Assembly: GCF_024347355.1 (NCBI RefSeq)
Contig: NZ_AP025466.1
Coordinates: forward strand, 1,240,001 to 1,304,000
Reading direction: 5' to 3'
DNA length: 64,000 nucleotides
DNA from: Vibrio chagasii
GTDB taxonomy: Bacteria > Pseudomonadota > Gammaproteobacteria > Enterobacterales > Vibrionaceae
Within the stretch, counting starts at the first letter, position 1. Every line of letters begins with the position of its first letter. The translations under genes were made by a program, and so were the position numbers. This document shows positions 53,329 through 61,419 of this stretch, piece after piece. Below the pieces are notes generated by a model, which worked only from the letters and a program-made list of their open reading frames with translations, was not told the DNA's origin and did no database searches.

Positions 53329-54369
53329 GGCGTTGTTGCCTAAATCAGTTGAACCTTTTTCGAGTCCTGCGATCTGATCCTTTATGATGGTTAGAGCGGT
53401 GACAACATGGGTAAGGCGAAAAAGAAGATAACTAACTGGGCGGAGTACAATAAGGCTTTGTGCAAACGGGGCTCGGTTACGTTCTGGATAGATGATACAG
53501 CCGTAGATGCATGGCGATGCAAAACCCATCATGGTAAGCGTGGTAGAGGCTTTCAGTACTCTGATACAGCGATTGAAACTGCCTTGATGATTAAAGGAGT
53601 ATTCTCATTACCCTTGCGTGCTCTTCAAGGTTTTATCGACTCTATCTTTGAGTTATTGGATGTTCCACTGACGTCCCCAGACTACACCTGTATCAGTAAA
53701 CGCTCGAAGACAGTCCAGGTGAAATACCGTAATAAATCTAAAGGGGCTATTCGTCATATAGCCATTGACTCGACTGGTCTCAAAGTCTTTGGCGAGGGGG
53801 AGTGGAAGGTGAAGAAGTACGGTGCCGAAAAACGTAGAACATGGCGCAAGCTGCACTTAGCCGTTGATGTAGATACCCATGAAGCCATTAGTGCCGAGGT
53901 CAGCCTGGTAAATGTTGGTGATAGCGAAGTGCTGCCAACGTTACTCAACCCTTTACGTAGAAAGATCGATGCTGTATCTGCCGATGGAGCATATGACACA
54001 AAAAGTTGCCACAATACTCTGAAGAATAAAGGTTGTACTCCGTTGATACCACCTCGAAAGAATGCAGCGTTTTGGGAAGATGGGCATCCCAGAAATGAAG
54101 CTGTAGAGGCTCTGAAAAACGGAACAATAGCGGAGTGGAAATCCGAGTCTGGTTATCACTATCGCTCAATATCTGAGACCGCAATGTCTCGATATAAAGG
54201 ACTAACCAGCGGTAAATTGAGCTTGAGGTGTTACAACGCTCAAGTGGGTGAAATCATGGCGAATGTCAAAGCTATAAACAAAGTCATAGGACTAGGCATG
54301 CCTGTTCGAAGCTAACGGTGAGTCACATATGGCGTCGTTGACCTTCAAGCTGATTTGATCAACAACGCC
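53329..54369 (+). mobile_element. IS5 family insertion sequence, IS903 group
   Basis: 1041 bp. Inverted ends: GGCGTTGTTGCCTAAATCAG and, read inward from the right, GGCGTTGTTGATCAAATCAG (17 of 20 equal). Target duplication ACCTCTAAT at 53320-53328 and 54370-54378 (9 bp, as in the IS903 group). One intact transposase. Complete element. Confidence 0.95.
53407..54315 (+). CDS. IS5 family transposase
   Basis: 302 residues. IS903-type layout: NWAEYNKALCKRGSVTFWIDD, then the first Asp in HIAIDSTGLKVFGEGEW, second in DAVSADGAYDTKSC, and the Glu in YRSISETAMSRYKGL. Catalytic triad complete. Mobilises the element at 53329-54369. Confidence 0.95.
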   Translation: MGKAKKKITNWAEYNKALCKRGSVTFWIDDTAVDAWRCKTHHGKRGRGFQYSDTAIETALMIKGVFSLPLRALQGFIDSIFELLDVPLTSPDYTCISKRSKTVQVKYRNKSKGAIRHIAIDSTGLKVFGEGEWKVKKYGAEKRRTWRKLHLAVDVDTHEAISAEVSLVNVGDSEVLPTLLNPLRRKIDAVSADGAYDTKSCHNTLKNKGCTPLIPPRKNAAFWEDGHPRNEAVEALKNGTIAEWKSESGYHYRSISETAMSRYKGLTSGKLSLRCYNAQVGEIMANVKAINKVIGLGMPVRS

Positions 54370-54465
54370 ACCTCTAATTAGGTTTATGTATGGTGATAAG
54401 TTTTTAAATATCTTCTAACCAGTGCCTATGAATCATAAATGGCAATATTTACGCGCTGTGGAATG

Positions 54466-54503
54466 ATAAAATTCACTTTGCCGTTTTGATTGCAAAGTGA
54501 ATT
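54466..54503 (-). terminator. Terminator of the outer-membrane protein gene
   Basis: AATTCACTTTGC/GCAAAGTGAATT, 10-base loop; on the minus strand the stem runs into TTTT. Confidence 0.75.
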
Positions 54504-54538
54504 ATTTACGTTAGGGTGTTCTAAGTAGGTTCGCTACA

Positions 54539-55111
54539 TTAGAAGTTGTAAGAACCACCTAGGCTAACACTGCTGAATGCCAGTGTCTTATCTTCGGTTT
54601 TGAATGGACCGTAGTAGTTTTCTACGCTCACGGCATCAGCTTGTGAGATTAGGCGTAGTGTTAGGTTTTCGATTGGCGTGTATTCAACACCAAGGCCAAA
54701 GTGGAAGCCTGTACCGCTGTCATCATTGTAACCAGCGCTCTTGTTTGCGTGTAGGTCAACAGAGCTAAGACCAGCCAACACGAATGGGCGAATCGTGTTG
54801 TCGAACGTGTAACCTAGGTTTGCAGATACGGAAACAGACGTTGGAGATACTTTTGCTGTGCCCTGTTTGTAGTTTGCGTAATCATTGTAGCCAAGTTCAA
54901 CACCAACGATACGGTTGAACTGGTAGCCACCATATAGGTTGTAACCCATACCATCTGAATCTAGGTTACCTTGACCGTCTGTATCAGAATCTTGATACAC
55001 ACCAAGGCCGCCACCGATGTACGCACCGCCGTCAGTTCCTGCTGCTAGGGCAGGAAAAGAAACCGCGCTGATTAAGCCCAGTGCCAATGCTGATTTCGCG
55101 AATTTGTTCAT
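54539..55111 (-). CDS. Outer-membrane beta-barrel protein (OmpA-like barrel)
   Basis: 190 residues. Signal peptide ending SFPALAA. The rest forms about eight amphipathic strands alternating with loops: GAYIGGGLGVYQD, MGYNLYGGYQFNRIVGVELGYNDY, VSANLGYTFDNTIRPFVLAGL, FHFGLGVEYTPIENLTLRL, and it ends with Phe (SLGGSYNF) as required for barrel assembly. It has no peptidoglycan-binding domain. Function unknown, porin-like or adhesin-like small barrel. Confidence 0.88.
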   Translation of the reverse strand: MNKFAKSALALGLISAVSFPALAAGTDGGAYIGGGLGVYQDSDTDGQGNLDSDGMGYNLYGGYQFNRIVGVELGYNDYANYKQGTAKVSPTSVSVSANLGYTFDNTIRPFVLAGLSSVDLHANKSAGYNDDSGTGFHFGLGVEYTPIENLTLRLISQADAVSVENYYGPFKTEDKTLAFSSVSLGGSYNF

Positions 55112-55627
55112 TGTTCTTACTCACTCTTTTATGTCATGCAGTATCAAGTATTTTTGTTATCGGCCTTTGACCGTTGGTGAGCATTATTCCGCAGTCTTAT
55201 ACGTATTACTGTATGGCTTTGTAAGCTAAATCGTTACATAGTAAAAGCTTATAAATAAGGGGATATATTTTTGTTAGCGTGAATAGTGCTCTAATTTTAA
55301 TTTGATATGTTTGTATTGGAGATATTGTCCTTTCGTTACAAAAAATATTGTTCAAGAGTTTGCACAATAAACGGTAGTAAAAATTGGAATACATGCCATT
55401 GAGCTCGACTTGGGAATTGCAGTGCATCCACTCATAAAAATTAATGACGAAATGAGTAACACTCTCATGGGGATTTTTCTCGCTGTTATTATATTGAGTT
55501 TATTTTAAACTACTATCAATTGGTAATATAAACCATAACGATTACACAAATTGTAACAAGTTTTATTTGATTTAAAAATTTCAGGTACTAACATTGCGGT
55601 AATTTAATTGAACAGTGTTTTATATTT
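55112..55627. other. AT-rich divergent region
   Basis: 516 bp between two outer-membrane protein genes. Very AT-rich towards the right; no supported gene. Both promoters should lie here. Confidence 0.45.
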
Positions 55628-56110
55628 ATGAGAAAGAAATTTTTTGCTTTGTTAATTTTGCCATTCTTAACACATGCTAAGAGCTCTGATTATGTTGTAG
55701 GTGCTGGGTTGAGTGCTGACAATAACCATATACTAGGTGGTTCAAGTAAAGAGACTTACATGCTTAGATCCGGCATCATTAATAATGATACTCACCGATT
55801 TCTTGGAACAGTTACCTACTCAAGTGAGAGTAAGTTGACTAAATACCTTGGCTCGTATGACTATATGTATGGTTTAGGTTCAAGTGGTAAGTTTAATACA
55901 TTTATTGGTATAAGTGCTGGTTATAAACATCAAGACATTGACACTCCTGATAATAATAGTTTTTATTTATTCGGGGGGCAGGCTGGTGTTAATTACTTTT
56001 TCAGCGAATCTTGGTCTACAGAATTAGGATATCGAGTGCTAAGTGGAAGCACACAAGAGGATGAATGGATAAAGGATGAGTTATACATGACGCTAGATTA
56101 CCGCTTTTAG
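55628..56110 (+). CDS. Small outer-membrane barrel protein
   Basis: 160 residues. Signal peptide to about residue 18 (LLILPFLTHA-KSS). Alternating strands (YVVGAGLSADNNHILGG; FLGTVTYSSESKLTKYLGSYDYMYGLG; FNTFIGISAGYKHQDID; YLFGGQAGVNYFFSESWSTELGYRVL) and a final Phe (TLDYRF) indicate a barrel of about eight strands. AT-rich. Family not recognised; possibly a lineage-specific relative of the neighbour. Confidence 0.75.
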   Translation: MRKKFFALLILPFLTHAKSSDYVVGAGLSADNNHILGGSSKETYMLRSGIINNDTHRFLGTVTYSSESKLTKYLGSYDYMYGLGSSGKFNTFIGISAGYKHQDIDTPDNNSFYLFGGQAGVNYFFSESWSTELGYRVLSGSTQEDEWIKDELYMTLDYRF

Positions 56111-56316
56111 AAATCTTATGGTATTTAATTTCGTAATTACAATGAAATATTTTTCAATTACGATGATTTTATTTGTAAATTTATTTTTATCTTAGTGGTC
56201 AACATTTTATATTCTTGAGAAATATAGTAATAGGTTATTGGTTTTTATAATTTTTTTAAATTTATAACTATACATTTTTTATATTGATTTCCGATGGCGC
56301 ATGCCTGTAAATGTTG

Positions 56317-58389
56317 TTATTGCTCATGTTTATCGTCGATATTTTTTAGCGTTAGCGTGAACGTCATTCCTTGTTCTGGGTTGTTCTTGGCAATCAAATA
56401 GCCTTGCATATCGCGTACATTGTTGGCGGTGATGGCGAGCCCGAGTCCGAGCCCTTCGCCCATTTTTTTGTTGGTGTGGAAGGGTTCGAAAATGGTTTCT
56501 AGTTGGTCTTCGGATACGCCACAACCGTTATCTTGCACCTTGATGATCACACGCTCTTGTTCGGTATGAGCACTGATAACAATGGTCGCTGTTGACTGAT
56601 TTTGCGTGGCATCGATAGCATTGCTTAAGAGATTACCGAGTACTTGTCTAAGTCGTGCTTCTTCTCCCATCACCATTGAAATATTAGAGGCGACACGTAC
56701 TCGAATGTCGACACGTTCTAACGCGGCTTGGTGTATGCGCAGGGTTTCTTGAAGTGCGTCTGTTAGTGAAACCGGATAAGGCTTTTCCAATCTTTGAAAG
56801 GCGAAGGACTTCAGCTGACTCGTCATGTTGGCCATCCTGTCGATCAGGCTCATCACCAGGTCCATGTTAGCTTTCAACATCTTAGTCTCGCCTCTCTCCA
56901 TCAGTAATTGATTACTTGAAAGCAAGGTTTTTAGGCCAGTAAGCGGTTGATTGAGTTCATGAGTAATCGCGCTCGACATACGCCCCAATGCGGCAAGTTT
57001 GCTTGATTCTACCAACTCTTGCTGTGCGTCTTTTAGGTCTTGCGTTCGCTCTTCTACTCTCAATTGAAGTGTTTTATTGGCTTTCTGTACCGCGATTTCC
57101 GCTTTCTTACGTTTACTGATATCAATAACAGTACACAGGTAATAGGTAGTAGCATGCCAAGGAAAGGGGCTAATGGAGAACAACACCGGGAAGTTGCTGC
57201 CGTCACTGCGTCTTGCCATAGTTTCAACACTGGTGATCTCGGCCAGTTCTTGGTATTGATCTAAGTTCTTCAGCAACTGCAAAGTGGTCGAGTTCGGGTT
57301 CCCGGCCTCAAAAAGTTGCCATGCTTTGATATTGCTGATCATGGAGTCGGATAGGCAGAAGTAGTTTTTCGCCATCAAGTTAATGTCGTGGATGTGACCG
57401 TGTTTATCGATCAGCACAAGTCCAACGTGTGTCTTGTTGATCATTCCAGACAACCGTTTTTCAGACTCTTCAATCAGCTTTTGGATTCGTAGGTTGCTGA
57501 GTTTTTTCTGGCGTCTTTGGTAGCGAATAACCAGCAATAGCATGATGAAAAGGCAGCCCACCGCCACGCTCCAACTTATCCAATTCGTAGTTTGGTTGAG
57601 GCTAGTTAATGGGGTGAGGTAGGTTAAACGCCAGTTGAGGTCGTCTAACTTGATCGACTGAATCAGATAGTCTTTACCTTGCAGTCGCCACACGCGAATG
57701 TGGGTTTGATCGTACAACTCGCGTTTGGTGGCAGTAGGCTGAGAACTGAAGGTGTCGTTAAACCAATCTGCACTGAGTTTGTGGTCACTTGAGAGAAAAA
57801 ATTGTTCTCGAGGGTTTTGGAACAGTACCGCTTCGCCATCGGCGAACCATTGATCGGTCAGCAGCGACAAATCAATCTGCACCGCAACAATGCCTACTAC
57901 ATCAGAAGCTCGATAAACGGGCGCGGCAATAAAGTAGTCTGGGGTAACGCCTTTGTTTTTGGTCACCACCGAAATTGCCCCACCTTGCTGGTGGATCTTA
58001 GACACAATCGTGTTGGCGTTCTTTTTACTCAGCTTGCTCCTCTCAACACTAGAAACCAGTAAATCGCCCGTATCGGAGAGTAAATACCAGCCTTTGGTAT
58101 TCGCCGCTTTGTCTAATTGAATGAGCTGTTTTTTGATGCGTTTTTCAAGGCGGTCTTCACCATCGATAAAGCGAACCGTGGTTTCGTCGTTGGTGACTAG
58201 GTAGGGCAGATAATAGAAACGTTTTAGTGTTCGCCTTGCTTCAGCGATGTAGCCAAGGAAGCGCTGCTCAGCATAACGTTGCGCTTGTTCAAGTTTCCAC
58301 TGGCTGATTCCGTTTTTGGTTGTGACCTGCACTAAGCCAATAATTAAACAGGCAAATAGAAATAACCAATATCGATTGTTATTCATCAT
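56317..58389 (-). CDS. Sensor histidine kinase, DctB type
   Basis: 690 residues. Membrane helix at about 8-24, periplasmic Cache-like sensor (about 30-270, with EARRTLKRFYYLPYLV and AAPVYRASDVVGIVAVQIDLSLL), second helix at about 272-290, PAS domain (about 310-430), coiled coil, HisKA with SSAITHELNQPLTGLKTLL (His phosphorylated) and HATPase with GNLLSNAIDA and EGLGLGLAI. It senses dicarboxylate-like solutes in the periplasm and phosphorylates the DctD-like regulator encoded divergently at 58596. Confidence 0.92.
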   Translation of the reverse strand: MMNNNRYWLFLFACLIIGLVQVTTKNGISQWKLEQAQRYAEQRFLGYIAEARRTLKRFYYLPYLVTNDETTVRFIDGEDRLEKRIKKQLIQLDKAANTKGWYLLSDTGDLLVSSVERSKLSKKNANTIVSKIHQQGGAISVVTKNKGVTPDYFIAAPVYRASDVVGIVAVQIDLSLLTDQWFADGEAVLFQNPREQFFLSSDHKLSADWFNDTFSSQPTATKRELYDQTHIRVWRLQGKDYLIQSIKLDDLNWRLTYLTPLTSLNQTTNWISWSVAVGCLFIMLLLVIRYQRRQKKLSNLRIQKLIEESEKRLSGMINKTHVGLVLIDKHGHIHDINLMAKNYFCLSDSMISNIKAWQLFEAGNPNSTTLQLLKNLDQYQELAEITSVETMARRSDGSNFPVLFSISPFPWHATTYYLCTVIDISKRKKAEIAVQKANKTLQLRVEERTQDLKDAQQELVESSKLAALGRMSSAITHELNQPLTGLKTLLSSNQLLMERGETKMLKANMDLVMSLIDRMANMTSQLKSFAFQRLEKPYPVSLTDALQETLRIHQAALERVDIRVRVASNISMVMGEEARLRQVLGNLLSNAIDATQNQSTATIVISAHTEQERVIIKVQDNGCGVSEDQLETIFEPFHTNKKMGEGLGLGLAITANNVRDMQGYLIAKNNPEQGMTFTLTLKNIDDKHEQ

Positions 58390-58595
58390 TCTTGATTAAA
58401 TCCCTTTTAAATTAGTGGTTTAAGGCTGTGTTATGTTTGCTTTTTGAGCAGGTGGAGAGTGAAACAAGTTGAAGCTAACAAACATCATAAAACAGTTAAA
58501 GAGGTGTTACTCAAAGTGGGAGCTAGCTCCTTTTCGTCTGCTCGGTTTTTGAATACCGTGGGCGGCATATTTGGTTCAAGTGTTAGGAACAAACC

Positions 58596-59936
58596 ATGCA
58601 ACGTATAGCTTTGATTGAAGATGATGCGATTGTGCGTCAAGCAACCAGCCAGTGGTTACAGTTGGCCGGCTTCGACGTCACTGCGTTTGAGGTTGGGCAA
58701 GATGCGTTAAGCGCAGTAAAGCAAGGCGATTTTCACACCATCATTAGTGACGTGCGTTTGCCCGATATTGATGGGGTGGAATTACTTGGGAAATTTAAGA
58801 GTTTGGTGCCAGAAGTTCCAGTTATTTTGATTACCGGGCATGGCGATGTTGATATGGCGGTAAAGGCGTTACATCAAGGCGCCTATGATTTCATCGAAAA
58901 GCCATTTGATCCTGAGCGTCTCTCCCAAACTGTCTCTGAAGCGGTCGAGAAATATCAAAGCAGCCAAGACAGAGTTAACCGTCAAAGCTACTTAAATAAC
59001 CTAAAGGGTATTGAGCAGGTCCTGATTGGTCGCAGTAAGGTGATGTGTGAACTGCGCGAACAGATACAGAAGGTGGCTTCCATAGACACTAATGTGATCA
59101 TCTATGGTGAAACTGGCTGTGGTAAAGAGTTGGTCGCTTCTTGCTTGCATGAGTTTAGCGAGAGAAAAAGACACCCTTTTGTACCGCTTAACTGTGGTGC
59201 CATTCCTGAAAATTTGTTTGAGAGCGAACTGTTTGGGCATGAGGCCGGAGCTTTTACTGGTGCAGCTAAGCGACGCATCGGTAAGCTTGAGTTTGCTGAT
59301 AAAGGCACGGTCTTCCTTGATGAGATCGAGAGCATGCCTTTGTCTATGCAGGTCAAAGTGCTAAGAACTTTACAAGACAATGTCGTTGAGCGTGTGGGGG
59401 GTAACCAGCAGCAACACGTTGATTTGAGGGTAGTATCTGCCTCGAAATGTGACTTATTGAATCATCCTGACTTTCGCCAAGACTTATTCTATCGTCTGAA
59501 CGTTGCCCAGTTGCACTTGCCTCCGCTTAGTGAGCGTGAGGATGACGCTTTGATTCTTTTTGAACACTTTACTCAAGAAGCGAACAGCGAAACTCGAGTA
59601 GCCAGTGAAGCGGATCGCCATGCCTTATTGTCGTATGCGTGGCCGGGGAATGTACGTGAACTTCGCAATGTTGCGATTCGTTTTGCGTTGGATGAAAGCC
59701 TAACGGTTGGGGATATATTGGCGTGTCGCCCCAATTCGGTAACGGAATCTGCCACAGCGGGAATTCCGTTGGCGGTGCAGGTACAGAGTTTCGAACGTAA
59801 GGTGATTCACGATGCGTTAGTGCGTTATCAAGGGCGCATTAATGATGTGATGCAAGACTTAGATCTACCTCGCCGAACATTGAACCAAAAAATGGTGCGC
59901 TATGCGCTGAATCGAAGCGACTATGTCGAATCTTAG
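58596..59936 (+). CDS. Sigma-54-dependent response regulator, DctD type
   Basis: 446 residues. Receiver 1-120 with Asp52 (SDVRLPDIDG); AAA+ domain about 145-370 with Walker A GETGCGKE, the sigma-54 contact loop GAFTGA, Walker B TVFLDEIE, and the arginine-finger region FRQDLFYRLNVAQLHLPPL; Fis-type helix-turn-helix at the C-terminus (INDVMQDLDLPRRTLNQKM). It activates a -24/-12 promoter from remote sites. Candidate targets are the repeats and the promoter directly downstream of its own gene. Confidence 0.94.
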   Translation: MQRIALIEDDAIVRQATSQWLQLAGFDVTAFEVGQDALSAVKQGDFHTIISDVRLPDIDGVELLGKFKSLVPEVPVILITGHGDVDMAVKALHQGAYDFIEKPFDPERLSQTVSEAVEKYQSSQDRVNRQSYLNNLKGIEQVLIGRSKVMCELREQIQKVASIDTNVIIYGETGCGKELVASCLHEFSERKRHPFVPLNCGAIPENLFESELFGHEAGAFTGAAKRRIGKLEFADKGTVFLDEIESMPLSMQVKVLRTLQDNVVERVGGNQQQHVDLRVVSASKCDLLNHPDFRQDLFYRLNVAQLHLPPLSEREDDALILFEHFTQEANSETRVASEADRHALLSYAWPGNVRELRNVAIRFALDESLTVGDILACRPNSVTESATAGIPLAVQVQSFERKVIHDALVRYQGRINDVMQDLDLPRRTLNQKMVRYALNRSDYVES

Positions 59937-59971
59937 TGAGCAACAAGACTGTAGTGTTTATTGAAAGTTAA

Positions 59972-60133
59972 TGAGCAATAAATGGCTCACTCTGTATTTG
60001 CGATTTTATAACTGTTGGTCACATTTCTCACGTAAAGTGTGATGTAGCTAACTTTATATAGATGTTAATGCCCTTTTTTAGTAAGCAAAAAATTGCTCAT
60101 GCCATCAGTATGTAATAAGCAATAATCCGCCTA
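59972..60133 (+). promoter_or_regulatory. Repeated upstream activator sites for the TRAP operon
   Basis: AGCAATAAATGGCTCA (59974-59989, within the palindrome TGAGC...GCTCA) and AGCAAAAAATTGCTCA (60084-60099) agree at 14 of 16 bases and are 110 bp apart. A partial copy, AGCAATAATCCGCC, lies at 60118-60131. They sit about 110-240 bp before the predicted start of transcription. Confidence 0.6.
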
Positions 60134-60183
60134 CCGCTATTGATTTTTTTATTTAAATTTATTTAAATCAATAACTTAAAATT

Positions 60184-60199
60184 TGGCATTGTGCTTGCT
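60184..60199 (+). promoter_or_regulatory. Sigma-54 (-24/-12) promoter of the TRAP operon
   Basis: TGGCATTGTGCTTGCT has the GG-N10-GC core of sigma-54 promoters (consensus TGGCAC-N5-TTGCW). It lies 58 bp upstream of the binding-protein ATG and fits control by the adjacent DctD-type activator. Confidence 0.85.
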
Positions 60200-60257
60200 A
60201 CCTGGCTGTTGTTGTTAACAAAACTATAACGTGAATAACTCTACATGGAGAGTAACA

Positions 60258-61271
60258 ATGAAATACAACAAGCTAGTTAAAACTTTAGCAATCGCAATGG
60301 CATCTATTGGCCTTATCAGCAACGCCTCTGCTCAAGAAGAGCGCAGCTATATTCTAGCGACAGCTTCAACAGGCGGCACTTACTACCCTGTAGGCGTAGC
60401 GTTGGCGACATTGAGTAAAGTTAAGCTTGCGCCGAAGCAGCACTTTTCTTTGGCGGCTATCAGTTCTGCAGGGTCGGGCGAGAACGTAAAACTACTGAAT
60501 GAAAATGAAGCCCAGTTTGCTATCTTGCAAGGCTTGTACGGCGCGTGGGCTTGGCAGGGACTAGGGCCATACGAAAAATCGGGTAGCCAAACTCAGCTGC
60601 GCTCTGTCTCTATGCTTTGGCAAAATGTTGAACACTTTATTGTTCGTTCGGACCTAGCTGAAACAGGCACCATGAGTGATTTAGAAAATCTGAACGGCAA
60701 GAAATTTTCTATCGGTAAGAAAAACTCAGGTACAGAAAACTCAGGTCGTCAGATTATGAAGGGCCTATCAGTGAACCCAGAACAATTTAAACTTGCCTTT
60801 ATGGGTTACGGCGGTAGCGCGAGCGCATTGCAAAACGGCACCATTGATGGCATGAACACCCCAGCAGGTGTACCTGTGGGCGCGGTAACCCAAGCTTTTG
60901 CAGCTCTAGGTGAAGATATTCAAATCCTGTCGTTTACCGATGAACAGATCAAACAAGCGAATGGCGATTACAACATCTGGACCAAGTACGAGATCCCTGC
61001 CAATACCTACCCAGGTGTTGATAAACCGATCACTACAATCGCTCAACCTAACTTCCTAGCGGTTCGTGAAGATATCTCAGAAGAAGATGTCTACCAACTG
61101 ACCAAAGCTATCTATGAAAACCTACCTTTCCTACAAGGTATCCACAAAGCAACCAAAGCCATGGCGCTTGAGAAAGGGATTGCAGGTCTGCCTGTTCCAC
61201 TTCACCCGGGCGCAGCTCGTTACTACAAAGAAGTGGGCATCGAGCTTCCTTCTGAGTTGATCGTTAACTAA
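60258..61271 (+). CDS. TAXI family TRAP transporter solute-binding protein
   Basis: 337 residues from the ATG at 60258 (GGAG 8 bases before); a longer frame from a GTG has no merit. Signal peptide ending SNASA. TAXI family pattern: YILATASTGGTYYPVGVALATLSKV, ISSAGSGENVKLLNENEAQFAILQG, LNGKKFSIGKKNSGTENSGRQIMKG, and GTIDGMNTPAGVPVGAV. It captures the solute in the periplasm and delivers it to the fused permease encoded next. Confidence 0.94.
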   Translation: MKYNKLVKTLAIAMASIGLISNASAQEERSYILATASTGGTYYPVGVALATLSKVKLAPKQHFSLAAISSAGSGENVKLLNENEAQFAILQGLYGAWAWQGLGPYEKSGSQTQLRSVSMLWQNVEHFIVRSDLAETGTMSDLENLNGKKFSIGKKNSGTENSGRQIMKGLSVNPEQFKLAFMGYGGSASALQNGTIDGMNTPAGVPVGAVTQAFAALGEDIQILSFTDEQIKQANGDYNIWTKYEIPANTYPGVDKPITTIAQPNFLAVREDISEEDVYQLTKAIYENLPFLQGIHKATKAMALEKGIAGLPVPLHPGAARYYKEVGIELPSELIVN

Positions 61272-61419
61272 CGGCTTTCGTCGACTAACTGTTTTGGTCG
61301 ATCCCCAATCTTTAATGGCTTAACCGATAGGTGCGCGTTCACGTTGTGAATGGGTTCGTGCGCCTGCATATTTTATGGATTTTCTCTGCGCATTTTGTTG
61401 TAGAGAGCAGGAGTTTTCT

